Shown here one piece after another: positions 11,601 to 39,682 of a stretch of 64,000 nt of DNA; position 1 is the stretch's first letter; each line of letters begins with the position of its first letter. The notes beneath the pieces were generated by a model. It worked only from the letters and a program-made list of their open reading frames with translations, searched no databases and was not told the DNA's origin. The DNA comes from Capitella teleta (lineage: Eukaryota; Annelida; Polychaeta; Capitellidae). The DNA lies in contig KB292914.1 in assembly GCA_000328365.1 (NCBI GenBank), forward strand, positions 208,468-272,467, given 5' to 3'. A program made the position numbers and the translations under genes.

Positions 11601-12981
11601 ACTAGTATGATAATGATGACGATCATACCTTGGCTATTAAGCCCACAAGTGTGCCTGAAATATCCGTTTGCATAAATGCACTACATTACAGGCACATATC
11701 GTATTCATTTAGAGCCATAGCGTGTGCTCGTTGAGAGCCATTGCAAGCATTGCACACCTAGGAATACACTCAATAGAACCATTATATAATTAGTTTAAAC
11801 ATTGCACCTCTTACAAACGATTTACCCGAGCAATCGCGGCCTTAAATAAGAAAATTCGAATAAAAATCAAAAGGATAACGCTTCGGCTAATGCCATTTTG
11901 TGTTTACATCACATGATCATGTCATGTGACTTCTTCAACAACAATAGCACGTGATTGCACATGTGTTTGTTTATCAACATTCAGCAATGAAAAACATTCG
12001 CAAGCACATTAAATTGTTGTCACCAGAGTTTAATGTTAACTTTAAAGGTAACTATAAGAGAGAAGCCAATTCAGCGCTATCTTATCTGCCTGTCGCCGAT
12101 TGTGAAGTAGATGACGGCGAAAACGAAGGAGAACATGAAGCATTTCAGCTTTATCAAAAATCATAACGGTCATAATGTTTACGACAGCTATGGTCATAAT
12201 GTCAGGTGCCCAAGAAACGTGCTGTTGTTTACATCTTCTGCGCATGCTCACAACACCGGAAATTCACAACCCGAGCGCTCTCGGCCGGCTATATTATTAT
12301 TGCCAACTTTATTATATTTTAAGTAATTTGAATTATTGTTACATCATCAGGTATTGGTAACACATAAGTTATACCCATTTCGGCCATATCGGGTGATTCG
12401 ATTCGACGATCCCCTGTAAATAATAAACCACAATGTGCGCTATTGGGGCGACAATGCCCAACTGTAACTGATAATCAGATCAGTTACACTTGGGGAATTA
12501 GGCGACACTGTCATACAGCTACCACCCCTTTTTGGACAATGCCATCGTCCGCTAATTGACTCAAATGCGAGGGAAAGCGTTTTAAGTGCGCGCGTGGAGA
12601 TAGAGGGAGCTGTACTTGGCTTTGACTATGATTGCCTTCTTTCTTTTACAGGTACATGTTATGGTGCACGATCATGCGAATCTTAATGCGCTTGAACCTG
12701 AAAATAAACAGCAAGAAGCCTAGAAGCCTCACTATGCTGAATATAACTTGTGGTATTTTTGCTGATCAGTGCAGCTGTTTTAATGCATCGAGTGCCATCG
12801 ACATAAGGCTCAGTCAGGCTTACGTTAAAGGCTTGCGTTAATGTCGGTGTCGGTGTTGCCAATATTACCCCCTCCAACATATCGGTATTGGTAAAGCTCC
12901 GATATGTCGGTGTCGAACAACTCTACCCCTGACCTTCTGGTTTGGTACTGATACTGATTTTCCTCCTCCTTCTTTGTAGCC
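8647..12981. other. AT-rich spacer upstream of the NFRKB homologue
   Basis: No confident gene. Positions 9170-9270 are dense in ACATGT/TGCATG words. Positions 10370-10480 repeat GTGGCA. A 71-codon plus-strand frame at 11951-12166 contains MKNIRKHIKLLSPEFNVNF but has no recognised domain. The NFRKB promoter and 5' untranslated exon(s) should lie in the last few hundred bases: a TTCTTTGTAG acceptor-like sequence sits 2 nt before its ATG. Confidence 0.5.
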
Positions 12982-15900
12982 ATGGCAGATATGGATTCAG
13001 AGGACCCTCTTGCTGCCAGTCGACTCAGAGCTGCAGCCAGCAGCATCCGCACAAGCACAGTGCCCAATGCTAATGCACGGCGTACAGGACAGACCAGGGT
13101 TGAAAAGGTTCTGTTCAACAAAACTGAGCTACTCATTCCTGAAGCACTCATTGAAGACGTGAGTTAAATGATTGTTTTGCTTACACTGATAGTGTTTTTG
13201 CAATAGGTGAGCGTCTTCCTTGAAATCGTTACCCCTTCGCTCTGGAAACATGCGTTCACTGAAGCTCAGCGTGCGCAGTTAATGGTTTGTGGTTAATTAT
13301 GATTTGTTGATATTATTCACAGAGTATATCTGTAGAAACTTTTACCAACATTTGAAGAAAACGATCTACAGGAGAAGCAGACAACACTCAGGTAGGACCA
13401 GTTTGGTACACTTGTCATATTAACCCGGACCCACGAACGCGGAAGAATATATAAGCCAAGTTAAACGGTTGTCACGTGACACAACAAAGCCACGTGCTTC
13501 TCCAATACCACACATTTTATCAGGTCACGAGGTCACATTATAATATTAATAATATATTATAATGACCTAGCATTCACCGTGCTTATAATGCACACATAAC
13601 TCAACACCTTTATCGAATTCCGCGCTGGCGCAATCGGATAAACCGGTGGTGCTTTGAGGTGTACGGTCCGAGATCGAATCCCGTCACAAGTCAGTTTATC
13701 TTCACTCATAATAATTGCATGTTTCCTCTCTTCCCTGCAAAAGCATACAACAATGGAGATGTGCAAGGCTTCTAGACAAGAGGTGGAGACATATACAAAT
13801 CGCTAACTTTCCCCAAATAAACATAACCCATTTTTGTCTCTATACCCCTCAAAATTTATAGCGCCCTTTTTAGAGCTATGGCGGGACCCTCCCCCCAATT
13901 GGATGATTTGGGGTCCTGGTTGATATGACAAGTGCTCCACTAGTTTAAGTTTTTTTGTTTTTTTTTTTTCAACCCGTCTTTCTCATTTTATTCAGGCTTA
14001 TGTTTGGCGGGAAGAACTTCAAGTTTGGTACACCGCTTAGGAGTTTCCATAAGAAATTAAGAGGTTAGCGCTCTCATGAATCACTGATTGTTGGTAATAA
14101 AAAATCAATCGTTCAATTAGACGGTAATTTCCATCCGGATATCGTGAAATATGCCGCTCTGTGCCGCAAAGCAAAGTTAAAGGAATACCACTACCAGCAA
14201 CAGACGTACTATGCCAGTCTCTTGAAAGAAGTTCTCGTGAATAGACAGGTGAGGCCTTGGCTCTCAGAAATAGCTTCAATATAAACAATATTTTATCAGA
14301 GAATTTTGGAACAAGTTTACCTGACGCCACCCGACAAACCGCTACGCTTCAATCAGTTCCAGTGGCGTCCTAACTTGTCTCAAGATAAATCCCTTGAATA
14401 CAGAGTTGACGTGCAGGTTTCACAGTAAGTTTGTCATATTGTTGAATGCTGCCATTGAAGTATTTTTGATCATCTCACAGAGTTTTGCGTGAAGTGAGCG
14501 AAGAATGTGGTGTGTCGGCATTGTCGGACGAAGATGATGGCATTCTCTCAGATTCTCCTCTGTTTGGTGATGAAGCCGAATCACCCGAAATCTCAAGCAT
14601 TCAGTCCACTATGGATGTTGTGCCATTCCTTTCAACGCCAAAGAAACTGCCAGCTGGTATTCATTGGATTAGAATAATTGTTCTCTATATTGATTGGTTT
14701 TTCTTAATTTAGGTTATAAGCGACGATCGCCCCAGGAGTTCACGGAGCAGGATTTCAAGCACATGATCTCACGACACAAAAAACGCAAACGGGAATATCC
14801 TGATCATCCGGAAATGAACCCTAAGAATGTTGCTCTAGAAGACATCTTGACACGATGCCATGTCGGAAAGAAAGCGTTCAAAAGTGAGTGACGAGTTTAT
14901 TATGATTACGATTTAACACACAATCTAATTATTCCTTTAGCTTTGATGCTCTCGGCCAATCAGAAGAAACGCACTCGTTCTGTTGATTCAAAGAAAGTTG
15001 CCGCCCCCATGACTCCAGCTGAGCCTCTGGGTAAGGCATCCACACCAACCGCTCCTGTTGCTACGAAATTCACAGTCATGGCATCCCCCGATGAAGACGT
15101 TAGCAATAGTCCTGTTGATCTCGAGACTCTGCCCCCTCCTCCACCCCCTCCTCCCCCAACTATCAAAACAGAAGTCATTCCGGATCAACCAGGGATCTAT
15201 AACAGCTTCTTCAGTATGTTGAGATCTGTCATCTGCGCTGAACCTGATATGAAGCTTTCTGCAAGCAAGGTACTCCATTCCCTAATTATTCTCTTTTTTA
15301 CGAGAATAATTTCTCACAGCTCGAAGACAAAGTAACAAAATGGCGAGATTCTGCTGAATCTAAAAACAATTCTTGGATAACTGACCTCCCTGATTGGCTG
15401 GCGATTTTACCATCAGCGCTTAAGTTCCTCTCAGGCGATATCTTGAGTGAGTGGAATTTTTTATCTTTAGTGCTATCTCACTTTCTGGTGTAGCTTTCAA
15501 GTTGGATAACTTCATCCCGTTGCTGGATTACAAAGAACGCGTACAAATGTGGCGATGGATTGCGCAAGACCGAGATTCTGACGCTCAGCTCAAGGTTCTC
15601 TATGACCTCTGGAGGTCAAATCCTAGTACACAAGGGGAAGGAGCCAAAGGGGAACGCAGCAATTCCCCTCCCCCTCCCAACTAGTGAGTTAATGGGAATG
15701 CAGTTATTTATGGTTAATATTATATTTTACCAGTCGAACTGATTACATTGTGCGGCCATCCACTCTTGAAGAGAAGAACGCATACAATAAACAGGTATGA
15801 CTTCCATTTACCAGCAGAAATATCTTCAAAATTTTAATTTCTCAGGAGGAGCAATATTTTGTGAATCCACACCGCCCCTTCACCTTTAACCTCCATGGAT

Positions 15901-18257
15901 ACAAAGCCGTCGTGGGTCCAGTGAAAGGAGTCTTTGAAAAGGAGGCCAATACGTCAACCAAAGCCAGGGAGCATGCCTTGCTTATAAATGAACGGCCTGC
16001 GTTTGTGACTATTTTGACCCTTGGTTTGTTATCCATACTTCGGCTGTGTTGATTTTACTGATTTTTTAAAATTTTCAGTGCGTAATGCTGCAGCTAGACT
16101 TCCCAATGGCGAAGGCTCTCGGTCGGACGTCTGTGAACTACTGAAAGATTCTCAGTATTTGGCTCCTGGTGTGACTGACACTCAGATCAACACGGTGGTT
16201 TCTGGTGCTCTGGATCGCCTGCACTACGAGAAGGACCCCTGTGTGAAGTATGACGTCAATCGCAAGTTGTGGATTTACTTGCATCGCAACAGATCAGAGG
16301 AAGATTTTGGTCAGTTCTGATTTTGAAAAAACGAATAAAAATTAATAAATAATGTTTTTTTGCAGAGAAAATTCATGAGGTTGACAGAGCTGCTGCTAAA
16401 GCTAAGAAAGCTCTGAGTAAAAGTAAACCTAATAAGGTAATTTTGGCCTCACCCTGATTTTTGAGATTTCTACTTTTTTTGTTTTCCTGTTTCGTAGAAA
16501 TCCAAGGAAGCTGCTACGCCCAATCCCTCTCTTACGCGGCAATCATCCGTGCTGAGCACATGCAGCAATGACTCCTTCATCAATGTAGAGACTCTCAGTC
16601 CCCCAGCCACTGTGGGGCCCATTCCGCGGCCTGCAAGCCCTAGGGCCAGTCTCCCCACAGCTCCTCCAACAGCTAGAGTCATAAAGGCACACGCCAAAGT
16701 GACTCCACCAGTGGCCAACGCCCCCAAGTCCCTGCTGCAGACTATGCCTCCCAAGATGACCACAGTCGTACGACCGACCATACAGCAACAACCAGCTGCA
16801 GCAATGACTACAACACCCTCCCAGCTGCAGCAGCTGCAACAGCAACGGCTTCTAAATGCTCAAAAGACGGCCCTCTCAACTGGAAGAGGCACAACTGTTC
16901 GCCAGCAGCTCATGGCTGTCACTGCCAAGGCTCAATGTAAAGAGGCTTTCAACGTGTATTCAAGACCTATTTTATCTCTTAATCAATTTCCAGCTGAAGC
17001 AGCCGCAGCAGCTGCCGTGGATGCCTCCACCCCAGTTGTGCACATGACCACTAAGTCCAACGAAAAGCCAGCTGCTGTCAACGCTCCTCAATTGAGAGCT
17101 CAGTTTATCTCTTCCTCCGGGAAACCAGTGACCTTCAGCGCCAGTCCTATCATCATAGGAGGCAAGCAAGCCATCATCGGAGGCAAGCCCTTGCAGTTGG
17201 GAGGTATGCAGAACCTTCAAATCATCAGCAACCCTAGAGGCCAGTTCCTTCAAGGTTTGCCAGCTGGCGTCACTGCTATCAACGTTGTTTCTCAGGTACG
17301 GATACCCTGGCCTGACAGTGACATATCTAAATACACTTTTTCAGGCGTCCCAGGGAATCTCATCTATCTCAAGCTCCAGCACCACCACAAGCGATGCTAA
17401 GACCTCCGGACTGCATATATTACAGGCAGGGTCCAGGGGAGAAGCCATGAAGCTGGCCACTGGTCAGACAGTCCGGATGCCTGGTGCTGCTAGTGCTGCT
17501 GGAACAAGACTTCTCACTCACAAACCTGGGGGAGGCCTAATGGTCACTCAGTTGCCTGGTCGCTCCTCTGCAGGTGGATGACCCCTTAATTTTGACCCAA
17601 TAGCCTGAATTTATGCTCTTCTAGCTGGTTCTTTGCAAGCCAAAACGCTGACCATGTCGCAGGCCAATTTATTAGCAGCTGGTCAACCAATCTTGGTCCA
17701 GCAGTCGGCCCAGGGTGGTCAGCCGAAAGTGGTCAATTCCCAACAGCTGATTCAAGGTTAGAAGGAGGTTGGAGGTCACAATTCATTTGATGTATGGTAA
17801 TTGAATAGGGACAGGATTGAGGCCAGCCGTGCTGTCAGCTGTCACAGCAGCACAGAAGTCTCCCAACATCCAATTGGTCAAGACAATGCTCTCCCAGCAG
17901 GAAAAGACCGGTCAAGCTACTATTCTTCTCACTCAGCCTCTGTCGTCTGGTGGTCAAAGTGGAGGGTCGAATGTCCAGTTGAGCCAAGCGAAGATGCCGG
18001 TCTCGACCACGCCGGCCGCTGTTGTCTCTAAATCCAAAGCGGGCCCCGTCTACGCTCGCATCATCACTCCACCCCCGGGAATCCGCTTGGCAGCTGTGCG
18101 TCCTGGTCAGGTGACACAGGTCATGACCCCGGTGCATGTCTCGCAGATGCCACAAGGTGTAAGCATGATTCAGGCGCTGAGTCGCTTGCCAGCGCCTGAA
18201 GCATCTCAGGACAACCCGACTTCCTCATCCTCAGATAGCGAACAGAAAGCAGCGTGA
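12982..18257 (+). CDS. NFRKB: NFRKB-like protein, INO80 chromatin-remodelling complex subunit
   Basis: Nuclear subunit of the INO80 complex (INO80G), which binds the deubiquitinase UCH37 through a DEUBAD domain. Exons: 12982-13158, 13207-13284, 13336-13391, 13996-14063, 14121-14248, 14300-14424, 14481-14656, 14713-14883, 14941-15269, 15320-15446, 15494-15683, 15734-15794, 15846-16023, 16079-16309, 16366-16436, 16498-16936, 16994-17295, 17345-17573, 17625-17756, 17809-18257. They total 3717 nt, 1238 residues; human NFRKB is about 1300. Residues about 45-175 form the DEUBAD region (GKNFKFGTPLRSFHKKL, QVLREVSEECG). Residues about 545-700 match the winged-helix region very closely (NAAARLPNGEGSRSDVCELL, INTVVSGALDRLHYEKDPC). 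The rest is low-complexity Pro/Gln/Ser/Thr sequence as in the family. An in-frame 57-nt segment, 16937-16993, could be exon or intron. Introns are 47-61 nt except intron 3 (604 nt). Confidence 0.95.
13405..13938 (+). mobile_element. hAT-like non-autonomous DNA transposon with tRNA-like core, copy 2
   Basis: 534 bp within intron 3 of the NFRKB homologue. The 8-bp flanks are ACCAGTTT (13397-13404) and ACTAGTTT (13939-13946), matching at 7 of 8 positions. Ends read inward as GGTACACTTGTCATATTAAC and GGAGCACTTGTCATATCAAC. Removing the element and one flank leaves an intron of about 62 nt, like its neighbours, so the insertion post-dates the intron. No coding capacity. Confidence 0.87.
13621..13686 (+). 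other. tRNA-like segment inside transposon copy 2
   Basis: A-box-like TGGCGCAATCGG and B-box-like GATCGAATCCC are both intact and match copy 1. The segment between them differs more between the copies than the boxes do. A full cloverleaf cannot be drawn. It is on the same strand as NFRKB transcription here. Confidence 0.6.
16937..16993 (+). other. probable 57-nt intron (or retained exon segment) in NFRKB
   Basis: It begins GTAAAG, ends in a pyrimidine-rich tract plus CAG, and has the usual intron length of this gene. It is a multiple of three and contains no stop, so reading through adds 19 residues (including AFNVYSRPILSL) unlike the Gln/Ala-rich surroundings. I favour an intron that can be retained without breaking the frame. 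Confidence 0.6.
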
Positions 18258-21200
18258 TTCTATGATTATATTTTGTTGTCAGTCTCAAGTGTTTCTTACT
18301 TTCTTATTTGTGTGTACAATGTAACGTCAAAAACAATTGTGAAAGCCCCTTTCAACTACAGATGAAAATCAAAATTCTTGACATGATATACGTGTTTTGT
18401 TTATCCAATCATATAATTGAATATCTAAGACATTCAAAGTGCATGGATTGAATATGCATAATCTCTATGTGTACAATACATTTTGATTTTAAAGTACATG
18501 TACATTGTAGAGCATTCGATTGTGAGCTGCATGTACCTAAAATTGCTCATAGCTGCATGGATTGTTACATATTTACCATGTACATGCAAAATTAAATAGA
18601 TAAATAATTTTAATTCCCAGTGCATTGAACAACACGGTGTTCCGCGAACTTGACGAGACACGAACAAAAATTTAGTTTTTGGTGAGATTCAGGCTTTGTC
18701 AGCTTTTTCTGCTTCTCGTGGTTCCACCAATATGTATCCATAACATCTGCACGCTTAATACATGTGCATGTATTGTACCAAGTAATGCAATGAGGCCGTG
18801 CAAAGGCTGGCTCCATCCCAACTATCCTACTCCTGAACTGTTCTTCCCTTCTTCTCCACTTGCGCCGTCTCCTGTCTGACCTATCCAGGCTGTAATTGGC
18901 TTCTCGCGATGAATGTGTGGGGTGGGCGTGGCTTAGTAGGGCAATTAGCGCTGATCGGTTATTCTTGCACGCTTGACCACTCACCCCTCTTTTTATGTGC
19001 TGCTGCTGTCGTCCTTTAGAGCGACCACCAGTAAGCAAACGTTTGTGATGTAGAGAGAGCAGCATTGGTAAGTGTACACTTCTAACAAGATTTCTGTATA
19101 TTGACGTTTTCTCTACCTTTTAGAGCATCATTTCTTGGAATAAATATGATTACTCAGCGTCCACTAGTCAACGTTTGCTACACGGGCAAATCTGGCTCTC
19201 CTCTGTGAAGAGGACACTTTTCCATCTCTTTAGGATCCATTTCTGACGCAATCTAAGTGTCCTTTTTTAATGAGCGTCACGGTTTGCTCTGCTAATTTCC
19301 GATTAGCGATCTGTCAATGCAGCATAACTATTTGATTTTATCATTAGTATAGACCTGCGTGCTTTCCTTTACAATGTTACCAAGCATGCTTGCCATGTGT
19401 CCACTCCAAATGAGGCAAGTTAACAGTTGAACAATTAAAAGCAATTACACAGAGAATGACAAAGCTTTGAATACTAGTAGATGCCGCAAATCGTTTGATC
19501 CACCATATAACAGGAATCTCCCAAAGAAGTACAACCTTTTTATTTCCGGCGCTCGTAAAGTGTTACTACTTGTAGTTGAGGTGAGCAGTGAGCTCAAACT
19601 CCCAAGTCCTCCGAGTAGTGAGTGCAGAATAGGCACACTCCAGTGGATCGTGCAACACAGAGATGATCTCAGATCAGATGCAATGCGAGGGATGCATGAT
19701 GATTCCAAATTAGATGCGTACAAGTTTAAATTAAACAGTCAGTAAGCATCTTTTGTGTGCAATGCAAGTACGGGTTTGATCATAATTGAGGTCGTTTTTG
19801 TATGTTTTGTACGTGCATAATTCTTTGTAATGAAGTATTACAGGTTGTATTTAATATATTTCAACTACTCTTTTTGAAATGATTTCAGTCTGGTCTTTGA
19901 AACTAGATGATTGGACTATCCATGCATATATATAGTTTGCTGCATGCATTTCATCAGAATACTCATTCGATAAAAGTATTTAGACCAAATAAGGCTGGTA
20001 ACATGCATAGATTTCCAGAGCTTTGGATAGTTGTGGGGCCGCTCTGCTGGTGGCGATCGTGCGTGTTAGATATCTAGCTCTGTGCCTTCACTTTACAATC
20101 CGTGTTTGACGTGAAAAGAAGAGCCAACATAAAGACCCAGAATTGATCCTGTAAATGCTGTTGCAAACTAGAGTAGTCGATGCTGGTCAATCATACAATC
20201 GATGGTGAAAAAGTCAAAACCAAAAACATTCCGCGAAATAAAGGATGAGCCTGGTCCAGCCTTCTTTTCTTATTTCCCCTCCCACATTAGTTACAGCGAA
20301 AACCCCAAATGCTGTTAAAATGCTTGTTCTAAGGGTACTATAGTTAAAACTAAACTGAACTGAACTGAACAAAACTTACACGAAACCAATGTGAATGCAT
20401 ACACGCCAACACTACGTTTTTGACCCGGAGACTCCGTTTTCTTAGACCCCCATCCTGTTTTGCATAAGTCTCGGTTGGATCCGGTTTCCACAATTTTAAT
20501 TTTTAATTTTGTTTTAATTTTAATTTTAATTTTTTTTTTTTTTTTTTAATCCCCGCAGCTCCGTTTCTCGCTCAATCTCTCGTTGTACTCTTATAAGGCT
20601 GCGTGTGATTGTCCCATGCTCTTTAATAGCATTCCGAAGCTGTGACCAATCAGATGCGCTCTTTCATTACATGCTCAGCTTGTTCACTTATGTTATAGTT
20701 GTGTTACTTATGTACACTGGTTGTACACCTGTACTACTCTACGTTCACTTACAACATGACTTTCAAAGTCAAATCTCTCAAAGGTGGGCACTTTGCCCGG
20801 TGCACGATCTGTTCTCACGGTGCTGCTCTGGAGTTTGCGAACCGTTTTGTGCATGATGACAAGATTTAGGCCTGGACACTTCACGAGTGTTATAGTCAAA
20901 ATAATTAAGGTTAGTGGAATATGTAAGCGATAACGTACGCTACTCTAAATCCGAGTCCAGGTGTCGGTTGACCAACAACAGAACAGAAAACTTCATTCCA
21001 GACAAAGGTAGGCCTATGATATATATAACGTGCAACGTGATCTGGCGATACACAGCTAGTCCATAGAAAGCAGAAGAAAGAGATTCATCGAAATCTGTTG
21101 TCTCTGATATAAGCTGCTTAGCTACACAACTTAATTCCTTTGCACATTCAAATCGCGCAGCATCAGCATAGGCGTCTATACATGCGTAGCACCATTGAAA

Positions 21201-22408
21201 AGCATTGAGATCTTTAACATGGAAAAGATCGACTACTTTTGGACGTGTACTCTGTATATAGGTCATACCAAATGGACGCGCATCGTGTCCCATAGACGTA
21301 CATGTAACTCGCCTTTATTAACTAACTGTTTCGATTGACGGCGGCGTGAATCCTCCTGACTCTGATCTCTGTGTACTGATGAGCATAATATTCCGAAAAG
21401 AAGTCGTCTGATCTACAATCATCGAGTACTTCTATAACTTATGAATTATGATAGCACTTGTAAAATTGAGTTCGGAGAAGGATAAACTTGCATGGATCCA
21501 TGACATCATTGGCATAAATTAAATTGGATAGGAGAGACAAGGCAGCAAGGCATCGTAAATTTGCATAAATTACGGTTACAACCCCTTGGTATAGTAGAAA
21601 TAACGGACAACTCTCAGATATGAACACATTAACTTGGATGACTTGGGGAGTACTTAAGTCCTCAAATTTTAAGTTTAATCAGCAGCCATCATGAATAATT
21701 TCCATGTACCGGTACTACCGTAGTAACGTAACACAGTAAAATAAATAAACAATCATTAGAATATCAATTAAGCGCCTATGGCCTGAGCACTCAATTGCCA
21801 AAATATTGGTTGATAAACATTGTACGGAGTACAGGTCAATACATATACTTGCACCGTGGTTGATTACAGTAATGTTTTATCCTTTTCACAGGTTCTAACT
21901 TTTATTACTCAATTCTTGCTCTAAATGTTTCATCTGATCATTTTATTTACAAAAGTCATGTTACAAGTTGTACAAAAATATCTTTTTCTGTAGTTGCCGT
22001 GATATCACTGAAAAAAAAAACAACCGAAATCAGCAAATTAAAAAAAAACGAAAAAAAAAAAAAAAAAGAAAAAAAAACTGGAACACAATTAAAGAAACAT
22101 AAAATGATAAAGGTACATACAATACACTGCTTAAAATTACCCATGAATCTCACTCTCAGGCAAAATATGGAAATTCACAACTACAGAAAAAAAAAAGAAA
22201 AAGAAAAGAAACCACACACACACACAAAATACACAAGACAATTCCAGCCTTAAAAACAAAAATTTCCACTTAGAATTTTGGCACCAATCTTGATAAAAAA
22301 GAAGATGGAAATAAAATTTGAGGTAATAAAAAGAACACACAACGAAACATAGTGTATTCCAGTTTTGCGTTAAATAGCACCATTCGAAATAATCGACACA
22401 ATTGATCC
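18258..22408. other. spacer between convergent NFRKB and PHLDB genes
   Basis: It contains the 3' UTRs of both genes. No confident gene was found. An intron-like pair at 19068-19123 (GTAAGT to CTTTTAG, 56 nt) precedes a 20-codon frame starting MITQRPLVNV at 19146. A minus-strand 117-codon frame lies at 20940-21293. A T-rich low-complexity run is at 20490-20550, and A-rich tracts at 22008-22080 and 22185-22215. Confidence 0.5.
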
Positions 22409-39298
<16,890 letters not shown>

Positions 39299-39361
39299 CT
39301 GTGGGAAAGAAAACCGTTATGATTCAGTCCAAAAGAACGTTGTGATACAAAAGGGGTCTGC

Positions 39362-39651
39362 GACGAAGCTTCACTGGTTCCCTAGTCATATATATATATA
39401 TATAATGGCATAGGCACACACCGATGACAGGTGGTATGTCATTGGTTGCTATTTTTAGTAACATTTAGTTAACTGGTCGTATTCAGCAAATACTGTGAAT
39501 TCCTTTTCACTCGCCTTGTGAGCCATCTTGGGAATTCCGAGTGACGTCAAATGAAATGGAGTGAAATGGATGTACCAAAATAGGGGTGAGTTTTCATCGG
39601 GGTGTGCCGGTGCTTCTTTTCAGTAGCGCCGGAGACCAGTGAAGCTTCGTC
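39362..39651. mobile_element. small inverted-repeat element, about 290 bp
   Basis: GACGAAGCTTCACTGGT at 39362-39378 is repeated exactly in inverted orientation at 39635-39651. The internal sequence is non-coding and includes a short (TA)n run near 39392. The size and 17-bp perfect termini suggest a MITE, but no clear target duplication is visible. It lies just upstream of the first detected PHLDB exon. Confidence 0.45.
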
Positions 39652-39682
39652 ATTCACTGGTCTCCGGCGCTACTGAAAAGAA
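39614..39682. repeat. perfect 30-bp hairpin
   Basis: The arms 39614-39643 and 39653-39682 are exact reverse complements over 30 bp, with a 9-nt loop. The arm core is CAGTAGCGCCGGAGACCAGT. The right arm lies beyond the end of the inverted-repeat element above, so it looks like a nested or duplicated terminal segment of that element. Confidence 0.85.

Noticed and set aside
14960-15278. Minus-strand Gly-rich frames
   Set aside because: They are shadows of the polyproline segment of the NFRKB exon 14941-15269.
18610-19065. 151-codon minus-strand Arg-rich frame
   Set aside because: It has no domain, no family resemblance and no splice context, and lies in a spacer with other chance frames.
22000-22340. 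Lys-rich and Phe-rich frames
   Set aside because: They come from poly-A/poly-T tracts.
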